Source of the DNA: Calliphora vicina | Taxonomy: Eukaryota > Arthropoda > Insecta > Diptera > Calliphoridae | DNA: 64,000 nt | Direction of reading: 5' to 3' | NCBI RefSeq assembly: GCF_958450345.1 | Contig: NC_088780.1 | Coordinates: 121,224,226-121,288,225 of the forward strand | Shown: positions 33,431-45,553 of the stretch, piece after piece | Layout: every line of letters begins with the position of its first letter | How positions within the stretch are numbered: the first letter of the stretch is position 1 | Made by a program: the position numbers and the translations under genes | The notes under the pieces: generated by a model | The model's input: only the letters and a program-made list of their open reading frames with translations | Database searches by the model: none | Told to the model about the DNA's origin: nothing

Positions 33431-34980
33431 TTGTTCCTATATAGGTCAATTGTGAATCTAAACCATCCAGGGATCCACTCAAACACACACAACAAATTTC
33501 GAGGAGTTCAGTTACTAACACACGTACAGAAGAATTATATATATAAAGATAACCATGCCACTCATTGTGAAGGGTATAAAAATTATGGAAATATACCACA
33601 GTTTAAGCATAGATAACGCCAGCATAACAATTATAAGTTGTATTATCTTTTTAATTTTTCAGAAGAAGAAAAATACGAAATTAATTCTATTTCGATCGCC
33701 ATAGAATTTTGTAAGGGGGATACATGTAATTTTATTTTTTTTATAAAAAACATTTAAAATTTCTTGAGAAAGCTCTTGTTTTTTTAACAATCTTTAAATG
33801 TTAGAACACCATTAGCAATTTGTACTGCTAAATCAGTGTATGTAATTTTTACCTTCTATTTTATTCAACATTGAAAACTTCATATGAAAACCTCACTTTT
33901 TTCACTTAGCATACTTTAGTTTGGTGGCTTCGACATCATTTCTTAATATACAGCGTAGTTTGCTCCATGAACGACTTCAAATTGAAGTTACTAATTAATT
34001 AATTCCTTTTAGCTAGTTGTCGTCTGACCATCCTTTACCTCTTAAAGGAAACACCCTTTATTTCCGTTTTTTGTGAAATCCCATAAACATAGACAAGTAT
34101 ACAGCTAAGTTGAGTTTAGTTTAGTTTAGTCAGTCAGTTTAACCGTTTGTGCATATAAATCGCAGCCGACTCTTTGACGCCATATTACAAAAGTAATGGT
34201 TACACCGTCGTAGATAACTATGGCGTTTTCATTCCTTATTTTTTTTTATCTACTGGGAAATTTTACTAACTATGTCTCTTTTGCTCATTCTCTCTCACTC
34301 ACTCATTCTTCTTTGGCTGGTGTTTATCTGTGTTTTTTTATGATTTTCTATATGAAATGGCATTTAGTTTTTTGCAGATTTCTTTTTTTATACGTCGTCT
34401 TCTACTGCTATTTTTATTTGATGTTGTTGTTTTGTTTTTCTCCATTTTCATTTTATATTTAATACAACAGCCAAACCACCAACTTAACAATAATAAAAAC
34501 TGTCCAATTTATTTAGCATGGAAAATTTTCAAAAGAAAATCTTGAAATAAAGTTGGTAGGAGTAAAGGAATGTGCAAGAAGTTGGAAAGTTAAAGGGAAT
34601 AAGTGCAATTTCTTAGAAATTATGTATTTAATTTTAAAGTAAACTTAACACAGTAAAAGAGTTGTTGTGTAGGCAAGTGCTAGTAGTAGGCAGCATAAAG
34701 AAAAGTGTATAAATCTTGGTTTTGTTATTGCAACATTTACAAAAATTGTATAGAACTTATTAGTGGTTTGAGAAAATATAAAGTTTGTCTGCTGTGGTCG
34801 GCTGCTGACGTGTTGGGCATAATATTGGAATTACAGGTGCCCTTAGTAAAATAACATTGCTATATAATACCAATATTTTACTATGATGTAGGATTATCCG
34901 AGATTTTTTTTGTGTTTCTAATTAAAGACATTCACAAATAGTTTTGGGTGTCATTAAATTATTATTTTTGTATTTAAATA
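33431..34980. other. AT-rich DNA, nothing recognised
   Basis: Small TTTAGTTTAGT and CTCACTCACTCATTC runs. The frames at 34220-34545 are T-rich and low-complexity. Confidence 0.4.
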
Positions 34981-35029
34981 CAGTGTTATGTACAATACAA
35001 AAAAAAATTACAAGGTCAGACCAATAAAT
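34981..35029. repeat. End fragment of the CACTA-ended foldback family
   Basis: AATTACAAGGTCAGACCAAT matches the subterminal region of the element at 62625-63282, preceded by a degraded end. Confidence 0.5.
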
Positions 35030-35160
35030 GTGAGAATCAGTTGTCAACAGAACCTGATAAGCATGGTGAACAATTTCACCAGTCATGCGCACCCATTGAA
35101 GAACGCTTATAGCTGAAATATGCTGCACATTGTATGATAATGAAGTGGAACTATCCAAAT
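35030..35160 (-). CDS. Unrecognised minus-strand frame, possible exon fragment
   Basis: Part of a 78-codon frame. The first about 42 codons (from 35158 downward; LQWVRMTGEIVHHAYQVLL lies inside) have balanced composition. They are followed by translation of the transposon end at 34981-35029. Upstream on the minus strand a TCTATTATTTTACCTTCGAAAG stretch would serve as an acceptor site. No donor is obvious. Family unknown. Confidence 0.2.
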
Positions 35161-35649
35161 TTACTTTCGAAGGTAAAATAATAGAGATATTAGTGATTTT
35201 TAGTTAAATTTTAACAATTTTTTTTCATGCTAAATTTTTGGGGTACTTTAAAATAAAATTCTTAATAAATGCTAAATTAACCCTCTCTTTTGTTATGTCT
35301 TATTTCTGTCGTTCTGGTGTAGCATAAACTATATGTCAACTATACCGACAGAATATTGAAATGCAAAAGAATTAATATCATATTACAGAAACGACAAAAC
35401 AGTAAACACTTTGTGTGTTGTACTAATCGTTACTTTATTTTTTATGTGATTCATGCGTTCAATGTTCTGTCCAACTGCTACATTCTCCACTTTAGGTTAA
35501 AATGCAATGTAAGCATTAATTTAGTATATAATCAATAAAATTTTAATAAATGGACACACTTTGCATTACCAACTCTGAGCTGTAATTTAGCTCGAGCAAA
35601 GTGGTATAAAAATAAAACAACTTTTGATTTTCTTCTCTTATACTGGTTC
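35161..35649. other. AT-rich DNA, nothing recognised
   Basis: TTAACCCTCTCTTTTG at 35278 resembles a piggyBac-type left end, but no partner is found. Confidence 0.3.
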
Positions 35650-35880
35650 AATTTTCCGTTTTGGAGTATTCAGGGACTTATAGTAAAATTTCACGGATAA
35701 TATTTTTGCGGAATATTTTACCCCTTAAATCCCTGTTTTAATGGTATTTTTTGCACTTTCTTTTAAAGAAGGACAAAAAAGACCCATGCCTTGAGGATGT
35801 AGAAGGTTAAAATATTCTACAAAAATGTTCTCCGTAACATTTTACATAAATTTGCTGAACACATTTTTTCGAATTGTTCA
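35650..35880. repeat. Central part of the CACTA-ended foldback family
   Basis: Shares TAGTAAAATTTCACGGATAA, CCCATGCCTTGAGGAT, TTCTACAAAAATGTTCTCCG and GAACACATTTT in order with 62885-63080. Confidence 0.65.
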
Positions 35881-36465
35881 TTTTCTGGTTTGAGGTTGTA
35901 TATAAGCAACCATCCCAGCAGGAAACTGTACTGACTTAATATTGATACAGTCAGCAATACTAGTAACTTATTATACTCCATGTAATGCTATTTACTATAG
36001 ACATTTAACATATGCGTTTTATTGAAATGATAGTACTACTGACTAGGTACTTCATATGTAGACATTGGAACCAGAGACTGCCTAGTAGATCTTAATAACT
36101 CTAGTCTACACTTTTGGTAATTTTCTGAAGTAGATGTTGATAATGAAACTGTGTATTTTGTTAACATTTGACGTTGTACTAAACGAAAATTAAAAACAAA
36201 CAAAGGTACGAATTCATAACAGTTGGAACAGTTGTCTTCAAATGGTTTTACTTTTGTTTTCTCATCAAAGAAAAATATAAAAATGTAGACGCGTCATTGA
36301 CAATGTCGACAAAACTGGTGACTTGGAGGCACTTGTCCCCAGGTTTTCTTCAGGGATTTTACTAGTATTGAGTTCGAGAACACCCAACATTGCGTTAGAA
36401 CTTGTTTGTTATGATTTTATCACGTTAATTTGTGTGATCTCCAACCATGTTTTACTTCCTGTGTA
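35881..36465. other. AT-rich DNA, nothing recognised
   Basis: No supported feature. The 73-codon frame 36323-36544 runs into the following element. Confidence 0.35.
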
Positions 36466-36635
36466 CACACAGAGAAAAAATATAGTTGGACATGGTTACT
36501 GTAACCATTTACATAGTGTTACAAGTTTTTTAACAATATTATAGTCACAGTAACTATTTACATGGCTGTGGTTACCATAATATGGTTAATTTACGATTCA
36601 CATGATTGTATCAACCATGATTGTATCTCTGCGTG
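36466..36635. mobile_element. TA-flanked short element, CACACAGAGA ends
   Basis: TA lies at both sides. Ends CACACAGAGA and TCTCTGCGTG (one mismatch). The interior repeats ATGGTTACTGTAACCAT and related GTTAC/GTAAC half-sites five or six times. Non-coding. Confidence 0.6.
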
Positions 36636-36637
36636 TA

Positions 36638-37600
36638 GAGAGTTTTTAACTTTTATTACATCCTTAATACATTATTACAATTTGTTTTATAAACTTTTTA
36701 ATATTTTAGTGGTTAAATAATTAAGGGTCCTCATGTAAACGCTTAAATGCCTCGTAAACTGTGCAATCTGTGCATTTTTACACTCTCGCAAATGAACTGT
36801 CAAAAAATTTATGGAAATTCGGTTGCACAACTCCGATAAGTTTGTGTGACAATTTAGTCTCGCAAACTTGAATTTATTGTGCATTTAATGAATCAGCTGC
36901 TTTTATTTACTTTTATTTATAAGAAATAAAAATCAAATAAAATATAAAAATTTTGTGAATGTGAAAATTGTGTAACTTTGGAACAGAATGATTGGATTAA
37001 ATGGTATTGTGTATCAAAACATTAACCAACTGCTAGAACATAAATAAAATCTATCATACTATGTATACCACTTTAACTTTCATTCAACATTTTTAAAATT
37101 AAAATTTATACAATTTGAAAAAAAACAAATTGTTAAAGCTTTTGATGAATTTATTTTTATTTGACTTTTTTATCAAATATAAATTTTCTGTATAAACTTG
37201 CACAAAATTGAAAAGGTGGGTTCATGAAACACATCGCGCAAATTTGCACAAATGGGAAACTTAAGCGTTTAAATGAGTACCCTTAATATTTTTGTCTGTA
37301 GTGTATTACTTTATCTCAACTTTACTTCACTTTGCTCAGCGAAACGAAATTCTAAGAAAACTGAAATAACACTTGTCGTCTTCTTAAATAAAAATATGAA
37401 AAGTTTTACTAAAGTGTAAAGCAAATTTATAATATTAAATTATTATTTAATATCAGTACTAATGTTTGCCAGTTTGGACAGAGTTATAATTTGAAGACAA
37501 ATGATGAATGTACCAGTAATCAGAGAGACTTTGAAAAAAATGATGGAGTAATGTTTGTAAATACCAGATTGAATTTTCAGATCAACCTGGTTATACCTTC
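36638..37600. other. AT-rich DNA, nothing recognised
   Basis: GCGTTTAAATG..GTACCCTTAA near 37262 mirrors TTAAGGGTCCTCATGTAAAC at 36720, so 36720-37290 may be bounded by a short inverted repeat. No coding content. Confidence 0.3.
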
Positions 37601-38075
37601 GAATAGGTTAACTGTATTCTATGAAGATAAAAACTCATATACAAGTAAATATGTATATATTTAAGTAAGAATAAATGGTGTTTTAATATTTCTCAAAATA
37701 TATTAATTTTGTTCCTACATTTCTTGTTCTAGTGACCTGAGACACGTTAATGGCTTGGCGATTTTTTAATAACTTTAACATTTTTTAACCAAATTTTGTC
37801 TTTCATATCTCATTAGAACGACAATAACGTACACATTTCGATTCTTTTAAATTAAATTGCAAAAGTAATTACTTAATAGCAAAATTTAAAAAAAATTGCA
37901 TTTTACCCCTTGTAAATGCACCTCAAAACTAAATCGAAAGTCGGCACGGGTTGCCCTTCTTAGAACAAGCTAAACATTTTTTTGGTCGTATTTTAGGTCA
38001 TTACGAAAGTTTTCAGCGGGTACCATGTCAACATTTCAAAAAATTTAATTCTAAGGGACACTCTAATGGATAGCC
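37600..38075 (+). repeat. hAT foldback family fragment with an alternative right end
   Basis: Matches the right arm of 50021-52111 from GAATAGGTTAAC through ACTCATATACAAGTAAATAT, TCTTGTTCTAGTGACCTGAG and TTGTAAATGCACCTCAAAAC, then diverges into GTCGGCACGGGTTGCCCTTC and ends CTAAGGGACACTCTA. The same alternative end is at 41790-41915. Confidence 0.7.
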
Positions 38076-38225
38076 AGCCAGACGGACATCGTTTAGTCGA
38101 CTCAGAAAGTGATTCTAAGTCGATCGGTATACTTTAAAGTGGATGCTAGACTAATATTTTTGGGCGTTACAAACATCTGCACAAACGCATAATACCCTCC
38201 CCACTATGGTGGTGCAGGGTATAAA
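38076..38225 (+). repeat. Family A 3' end
   Basis: CCAGCCAGACGGACATCGTTT, CGACTCAGAAAGTGATTC, GTTACAAACATCTGCACAAA and CTCCCCACTATGGTGGTGCA: a clean copy of the family 3' terminus. Confidence 0.75.
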
Positions 38226-39185
38226 AATCCATTTTTGGAATTTTTGATATGGTTTTTGGGAATTGTGGGGTTCTCAATAACAAATCTTATTTTCACTTTC
38301 AGATGCATTTTTGAAAATGGTCTCCATGTAAAATTTAATTTTTTTTTTTCAAATAATGTAATGAGCACATCTAGTTGACATAACTATTTCTTAGTAATAT
38401 AGAAGGTATATAATAGTCAGAACAAGTTATGTTCATAAGTAATATCTTGTCATTACCAATTTTTGCTGCAGCATTCCATTGCAATGTGGAATATAATGTA
38501 AATCGTATTTTAACTAACTAACTAATCTTCCTCTATAGAAAATGTTATTCTTATTCTACCAATCTTTATTTCTGTTCAAAAACTTATCATAGTTATATTT
38601 GAGGTATAGACACTTAAAATAAATTATTTTATCTTTTTACTATAAACAATAACAAATTATTATTAGTTGTTGTTGTTTCTTTCTGTAAAATATCTTTGTT
38701 ATTGGTTGCTGATAGAAACAAAAAGAAACCCATAGTTTACAATACTTGCAGTTTTGTTTTAAGAAAACTTTAAGTCTTAAAATGAAAGTTTTTCATGTCA
38801 ATAACACAATGGATTTTTACTTGTTAATTTATTGACACTTTACTACACCTGTGACAACACTTTTTTCGGAATTTCCTTTATATAAAGGAAGATAAAATAA
38901 AAGATGTTATTGGTTTATTTTAATGGGGTCAAGTTGGCGTTTAGATTTACTACAAAAGAAAAAGTATATTCTAGCAACAAGATCTAATAAAGGGCAGGCA
39001 GTTCATATAAGGATATGATGAGAAAAGTCGCGGTTGCCTCATGATCGCAATCTAATAAAAAGTTGCTCTTTTCAAAGCAATTAAAAACAAAAGTTTTTAA
39101 TTTTTTCACGAGAAAACAAAAGCTATTGTAACAAAACATACCCCAACCTGTTTCGAAATGTTAACTCCAGTCAAGTCTTCTGTAA
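38226..39185. other. AT-rich DNA, nothing recognised
   Basis: No supported feature. Confidence 0.35.
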
Positions 39186-39256
39186 GGGAGAGGGCGAGCG
39201 CTATCTTTCGTCTCCATCTTTAGTAAATTTGTTTTAGCGCTCACTCTCTCTTATAT
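39186..39256. repeat. Inverted repeat around GAGCGCTA
   Basis: GGGAGAGGGCGAGCGCTA faces TTAGCGCTCACTCTCTCTT with a loop of about 30 bases. CATGATCGCA and its near-complement (TGCGATCATG) lie about 140-170 bases outside on each side, so a larger degenerate foldback at about 39040-39370 is possible. Confidence 0.5.
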
Positions 39257-39449
39257 AAGGCATAATTTAGCATGGTGAATTATTTTTTGTAAATGCGCAT
39301 TAAAGATGCGCCTTTTTCGAGGTACGTGAAAATGAAACAAAAGTGTTTGCTTGGCTGCGATCATGTTACAGTATCTATCCTCTAGTAAGTTATATCTAAA
39401 TTGTGTCAAATTAAAGGAACACATTTTACATGTTTATTTTATCCATTGA

Positions 39450-40165
39450 GCGTATGCAATTTTTAGCTTTTATTTTGAAACATTTGGGCAATATAAGTTT
39501 ATTGAAAGTAGTGGCCATTGTTAGCTATAACCTTTCTTATCTTTCTGGCGATCCAAAAGAACTGCTTATCTTTTGAGGCCAAGAACGAATCAAGTCAATA
39601 ACGGATACTCTGTTCCAAAGTGAAGCGTGTTCCAAAGAGATCGAAACAAAAAAAATCGGAAACTACTTCAATGTAAATACTTTTTAAAAGGTATTGCAAC
39701 ACGTGGTCGAGCGTTGTCATGATGGAATATTACGGTTTCATGTCCGACCGCATATTCTGTGCGTTTTTCGGCCAATACTCGCTTCAAGCAGCTTATAATA
39801 GAGAGGAACCTTTTGCTCCCAAAAGAAATATAGAGCATTGCCTTGGATATTTGGCTTTTTGGCCGGCCTTCACATATGAGGAGCCGCAGAACAAAAGGTA
39901 CTTTTTTGAAAATTTAATAATTTTGGGAAATTGATTTTCAACCTAAATATTATAAAAATACCAAAAAATCAATTTGTAAAAAAAATCGAAAAAGTACCTT
40001 TTGTTCTGCGGCTTCTCATATGATCTCAAAAGCCTCGGGTTATCGTAATGAGTTGGTGCAAAAATTATTTGCTTTTAACATCATTTCGGACATGCACAAT
40101 AATCTTTCAAGGTCTCTTGGTTTGCTTTTGGAAGAATCCTGCTGCTCGCAAACGTTTTGAAATTA
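39450..40165 (-). pseudogene. Mariner transposase pseudogene (minus strand)
   Basis: On the minus strand, in N to C order: SKRLRAAGFFQKQ (about 40140, linker after the helix-turn-helix), AEKRTEYAVGHETVIFHHDN followed by ARPRVA (39690-39760, holding the second catalytic aspartate), a damaged region where the third catalytic aspartate should be, and FTLEQSIRY, LDSFLASKDKQFFW (39540-39640, the C-terminal WI.S..A.KD.QFF.RGI block of mariner). Stops and frameshifts are frequent, and the segment with the first aspartate (TGDEKW-type motif) is not recognisable. A 150-bp foldback (39873-40022) interrupts it. Confidence 0.8.
39873..40022. mobile_element. 150-bp foldback element inside the mariner relic
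   Basis: CATATGAGGAGCCGCAGAAC continuing AAAAGGTACTTTTT at the left is matched by the reverse complement at the right (one mismatch in the first 34 bases). The centre is AT-rich. Target duplication not separable from the repeat; CATATGAG may be part of it. Confidence 0.75.
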
Positions 40166-41427
40166 CTGCTTGCGTAACAGGTCCTATGATAAATAATAAA
40201 TAATTTAAAGATGTCAAACTCTGCCACTATTTACATACAGCGCCATCTTCCTTCCATAAGATTCATGAACGGTGAATGGAATGTTAGCAGCTTAAATATT
40301 TAGTGTCATACTTACAAACAATGCTAATAACCGCGTACTATCAACATTGTTGATTAGTAGAAGCTTCTACTGATGGACATATTCATAAACATGATGAATG
40401 TAGCAAGCAGTTGTTACAGACACTTAAATTCAAATTTATTTTGCAATTTCGTAATAATTTCTTTATTTTTTTAAAAGTAAAATATAAAAAAACTACGATT
40501 AATCGATAATCGCGATTAATGGAGAATTTTAAATCCTTTCTTGGCATTTATTTAGTTTGTATATTATTTCAATATATAATGTTTATTAAATACCATTTAT
40601 AGGGCATTAATGGCCAATACTGACATGAATACCTATCTAAGCTCAAATAAAGAGCAACTAAACTATAATCTAAAGATTCTTTAGCAAAAGAAAAAACTTT
40701 ATAAACGAACAAATTTGAGAGTTTTTTACACACAAAAACACAAAAACTATTCCCAAAACAATTAGAAAATTTTTTGAAAGCCAATTAAAACTTAAATGAT
40801 AACGAACATATAGAGTTTACTTGAGTAACAAGCTTTTCATATCCCTCTCATACATCCAAACATCTAAACAGAATACATGAGTAGAAAATGTGCGTGTGTT
40901 TGAAAGAGCGGAAGTGTGTAAATGCATACACACACACTGTTGTTATAAATTTCAGGAAATATGATGACATTTTGTTTGTGCTGATATATATTAGTAGGTA
41001 TATGTATATGTTTGTATTTGTGCATTCGAATAAATTGAAATGTTTAGAGAAAAGTTAAATAATCTGAAGTACGCGGGTTATCTGATACATTATTAAGGAA
41101 AACCTTATACAAGATTAAGTTCGTATATTTATAGAAAATAAAATGCATTTTAAAAAATTACAGTATATAAAGTGTATAAAAACATTATATAATAAAAGCA
41201 TTTAAATTGAGGTTTCAAGAATATATCTCCATTTGGAATGCCACTGTTTAATTAAAACAATGATCCATTTCCATTCCTGTTACATATAAAGATGATCAAA
41301 ATGTCTTACACTAATATTCTCACTAAAAAGGACAACCCGAAGCATATAACACTAAAAACATTTTAGGTACAATTTTTTTCCCGAAATTGTACCTTTGTGG
41401 ATCCGAATTTATATGCAGCGAGTTATA
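40166..41427. other. AT-rich DNA, one repeat fragment
   Basis: 40290-40400 resembles 8400-8550. ATTAATCGATAATCGCGATTAAT near 40498 is a short palindrome. The rest is unremarkable. Confidence 0.35.
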
Positions 41428-41925
41428 GGAGATATTGACATACTTTTTTTCACATTTTTGTTCCCTATTATGTTGTAAATAAATCCCCATGCGAATGGGT
41501 TAACTGTATCATATGAAGAGAAAAACTTATATACAAGTAAATATGGATATATTTTAAGTAGAACAAACTATTGTTTTAATATTTCTCAAATCTTGTTCTA
41601 GTGACCTGAGACACGAATTTTTAATAATTTTAACATTTTTTAACCAATTTTTGTCTTTTATATCTCATTAGAACTACAATTACTTACACATTTCGATTCT
41701 TTTAAATTAAATTGCAAAAGTAATTACTTAATAGCAAAATTTTGAAAAAAAAAACTGAAAAATAATTTTTTTCCCCTTGTAAATGCACCACAAAATTAAA
41801 GCGAAAGTCGGCATGGGTTGCCCTTCTGACCTGGTATTTTAGGTCATTACGAAAGTTTTCAGCGGGTACCTTGTCCACATTTAAAAAATTCAATTCTAAG
41901 GGACACTCTAATATACATAGGGATC
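41428..41925 (+). repeat. hAT foldback family fragment, alternative right end
   Basis: Same order of markers as 37600-38075, ending CTAAGGGACACTCTA followed by ATATACAT. Several internal deletions. Confidence 0.65.
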
Positions 41926-41982
41926 TAAATGTCCCCATAATTGGAGAGGAGATCAAACTCTCCAGTTGCTGTCATTTGAGGG

Positions 41983-42652
41983 TAGGCTTGCCAGATCGAA
42001 ATTGGTAAAAAGCTTGACATTCAGAAGAAAAAGCTTGATTTTTCTTGATGTTAAAGAAAAAAAACTTGATTTTTCTTGACAATTTAAAATTCAGTTAAAT
42101 TATGTAACAAAAGAAAAATTGTATATTTTTTTCATTTGAACAAATTTGATACGTTTTTGAATATTTTACAGTGTTTGAGGATATATAAAGGGTATTTCAA
42201 ATAAAACAGTTAAAAATGCAACTACGTCAATTCGTAAATAATATTTTATTAACAAAAACAAGTAATAAAATTACATTTAATTCAGACTTCATTACTAAAC
42301 TAATATTAACAAAAATTTAAAGTACATTAGTGATAAATTTAATCGAATTCGTAGCATCTGGTGTAAGTAAATACTGCTGAAAATTTTTACAATTTTGTAT
42401 AAGGAATTTATACTTTTTGAAAAGCTAACTCTACATAAAATATTTGCATTTTCAATAGCAAAATATTTTTAATTGTCAAAAGTTATATATATTTTTGAAA
42501 AATAAACAAATATTTTTGACGTGGCAAATTAATTTGATAGAAAATTTTCTAAAATTCCTTTTTAGCTTGACAAATGAAATTTTTTCTTGATTCTTGACAC
42601 GCATTGAAAAAGCTTGACAATCAAGCCAAATCAAGCTCGTACTGCAACCCTA
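41983..42652. mobile_element. hAT-type element, 670 bp
   Basis: Ends TAGGCTTGCCAG and CTGCAACCCTA, an imperfect inverted pair of TAGGGTTGC type. The target duplication TTTGAGGG / TTTGAGGA (8 bp, one mismatch) lies at 41975-41982 and 42653-42660. The subterminal regions repeat AAAGCTTGA and TTTTTCTTGA / TCAAG motifs on both sides. No transposase: non-autonomous. Confidence 0.8.
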
Positions 42653-42660
42653 TTTGAGGA

Positions 42661-43109
42661 TCATGTACGTTTGAGGCGATTGGAAGCAATGTATCTGGCC
42701 AGACAATCATTTTAACGAGCACTTATAATAAACAGTATAATTATCATGTACCAAAAGTATTAGGCTTATATCTATATTACTTTTTTATCCAGAGACATTC
42801 AAAGTTGACCTAAGTGAATGCGTTTGAAATGACCGTATTATATATGCTACCTTTTATCGCTTCATGCTTTTAAAATACTCTTGTAATGACATTATAATGA
42901 TTTTTTTATACAATTGGATGTTCTAAATGATATACATATGTATGTATATGCAAACAAATTGTTTTTTGAAAATTAAAACAAAAAATTACATATAAGTTGT
43001 CCAAAAATATTTATTTTCTCCAATTTCTATGGTTTGTATGTATATATTGATCTCCAACGACCTCTAGCCAGAGACTTATATAAATTTAAAGCTTGAAGCA
43101 TAGACAATA
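42661..43109. other. AT-rich DNA, nothing recognised
   Basis: No supported feature. Confidence 0.35.
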
Positions 43110-43490
43110 ACTAGATAGGTAACTGAGAGCCAAAAACCTAAGTCTGTTGTCAAAAACCTAATTCATGAGAATGTAAGCGTATTTTTGGTAGATCTTCTCA
43201 AGGACTATTTATATTTTAAATTTCACCTCATTCGGATCATAAATGGATTTTTGTCGATTTTTTAAAAATTTGAGACACGAGGTGTCCCAATTTGAGGAGC
43301 CATGTACTGGCCCCCATTATCCCTAGGAAGCTGAACAATTGGAAGTCAACTCGAAAACACCTCAGCTCCAACGGTGTGAAATTTCGTGATAATATCTCTA
43401 ATAGTCTTCGAGATACCGAATTATTGCCAAAAAAATACGTTTCTGAACCACTGTGCAACACCCTCCTTCGGTGGTATAACATTAAAACGC
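43110..43490. repeat. Unclassified repeat-like segment
   Basis: CAAAAACCTAAGTCTGTTGT then CAAAAACCTA at 43132 is shared with the 169-bp element at 6918-7086. The following 43280-43490 is less AT-rich and open on both strands (69 and 81 codons), with CGAGATACCGAATTATTGCC. I suspect an old transposon fragment but cannot name it. Confidence 0.35.
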
Positions 43491-45545
43491 CACCGAAGTA
43501 AAATAATTAAATAAAGGTTGTTGGCTTGACAAATGCGTCATCTCACCACCAGAGGCTCTGCAACCTGCACTAATAACAAACATAACGCGCAATTGCAGAG
43601 TTGTGAACTAAAAAGCTTTTCTCCTCCTTTCACCACCTTTTCTTCTACACTCTATCCCCTTTCCAAAGAAATTAACACAATTATATATTATATTATTTAA
43701 AAAAAAAGAAAGATTCAATAAATAATAACAAAACGAATTTATTAAAATTATTTCTTCAAACAACATTACGTGGCCTATTTTCTAATATTTCATTTCAGAT
43801 TGTTTATTTATATTGTTGTTTACGTGTTCGTAATTTTAAATTTCTAGGATGTTATTTGGGATTAAAATTGTATAAGACAGCAAAGTTTGGCCTCTACACT
43901 GAAAATTACTAATAATATAAAATAGGTTTCCGCGGTTAACAAACTGCCCTGTGCTAACTGTCTTGTGCTAACCTAACCTTAGTGCATGCCTAATCTAAGC
44001 AAAAGCTAATATACAACCCTCGTATTTTAGTATTAGCTACAAAAACTTTTACATAGACTAGTAGAGCTAAGAGTTGTTACTTAGAATAAAATCGAAATGT
44101 TTTTCATTTATTGATCGTTTTCTATTATGGAATGGTGTAAACAAAATAGTTGGGTCAGGTTTTAATGTTTAGAAGGGTGGGAAACGGGTCTAGAGAGTAA
44201 AGTAAAATTATGCAACAACAAAAACTAAACTGTAACCAAGTAGTTATTTACCTCTATAGAGTGTTATTGAAAATGTTATTCCTGTCTGTTGACTATAGTG
44301 GCTGTTTTGTTTTTGTTATCCGATTTCCTGTTTTATTTTTATATGAACACTTTTGTTTTTGTTGGTTTAGCATAGTTTTTATTGTGCCAAAAACACTCTC
44401 TGCTAAATTCTCATTTGTATACTTGTAAACTTGTCTAACAGACTTTATTTGTGGATACACACAAACTATAAGTATCTATGTATGGAGGTATGTATGTATG
44501 TATGTAGTATAAGCATGTCAGTGTGTCTGTGCGGATGGCTGTGGATGTGTATTTGTGTAAAAAACTACAAGTCGTATATAAATTTTATATGACTGCAATA
44601 TAGCCATGTTAAAAGTGGGAGTAGACTGTGCACTCAATGTTGGTTGTTCGAATAGAAAACATCATCATGAGTTGGAGGTGGAATTTGTAACACCCCTCAT
44701 TTTCTTGTTTTTCATATTTCATTACACTCCATACACGTGTTAGTTAGTTTTGAACTTTGAGTCTCAACAACTGTTGGTTAGAAAGTTTTACTGACTGGCT
44801 GGTGGGCTGGTTGGTTGGTGTGCTGACTTGACAGTCTGTCTGTCTATTTGTCTGCCTGTCAGTCAGTCTGTCTGTCTTTCCAACATTTTGACGTTTGGTT
44901 GTTTGGCCCGTTTTTTCTTTTATGTCTGTTGCAGTTTATATTCTCTTCCGTTACTGAAGCTGTAAAATAAAGCTAGCGCGTGTATATGTTTTATGCATCG
45001 TAACATTATTCGTTTATTTTGTTTTTCACTTTTTGCTCCTGCTTCATCATTCTGGTGGCATCGTTGGGAAACCATTACATTTCATTCGATTTTTTAGTTT
45101 TGTTTGCTGTTTTTGCTTCATATGCTGCATGTTAGACTTGAAGATGGTATATTGTTATTCCTGTTTGCCTGCAAACTCAGACACTCACTCCCGTTTTAAT
45201 ATTTGTCCCTCACTTTTGCATTTTATATTTAACATTTTTTTTTTATTACTTCTGTGCTCTGCTGCAATGTTCCACATATATTCATTTACTCATTTTCAGT
45301 TTTTATTTTACTTTTTTTGTATTATTCCTTTTTACAGCTTTTGTAAAATGGTATTGTAAAATTAGTGCAAATATGGGTGGCAAAGTAATGCATTTAACTA
45401 CCTCTACTACTAAACGAGTTTAGTTCATTCTCTGTGTGCTTTTACCCGCGTTAACCGCAGCATTTATTTGTTACTCATAAAGTGTGTGCGCTTGTTTTAG
45501 TGGGTTGGTGTAGGTGTGTGTTTTAAAATACTAGCACAACTATTT
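43491..45545. other. Mostly unique AT-rich DNA with microsatellites
   Basis: GTATGTATGTATGTATGTA near 44488; a CTGG/TTGG then GTCTGTCTGTC/CAGTCAGTC tract at 44796-44880. Frames such as 45033-45359 are low-complexity. No repeat family recognised; this is among the longest stretches without a visible transposon. Confidence 0.45.
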
Positions 45546-45553
45546 GTTCAAAC

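Noticed and set aside
35278..35296. TTAACCCTCTC as a piggyBac left end
   Set aside because: No complementary GAGAGGG-TTAA end within the following kilobase.
45033..45359. 108-codon plus frame
   Set aside because: T-rich DNA gives F/C/L runs that mimic membrane segments; no signal beyond composition.
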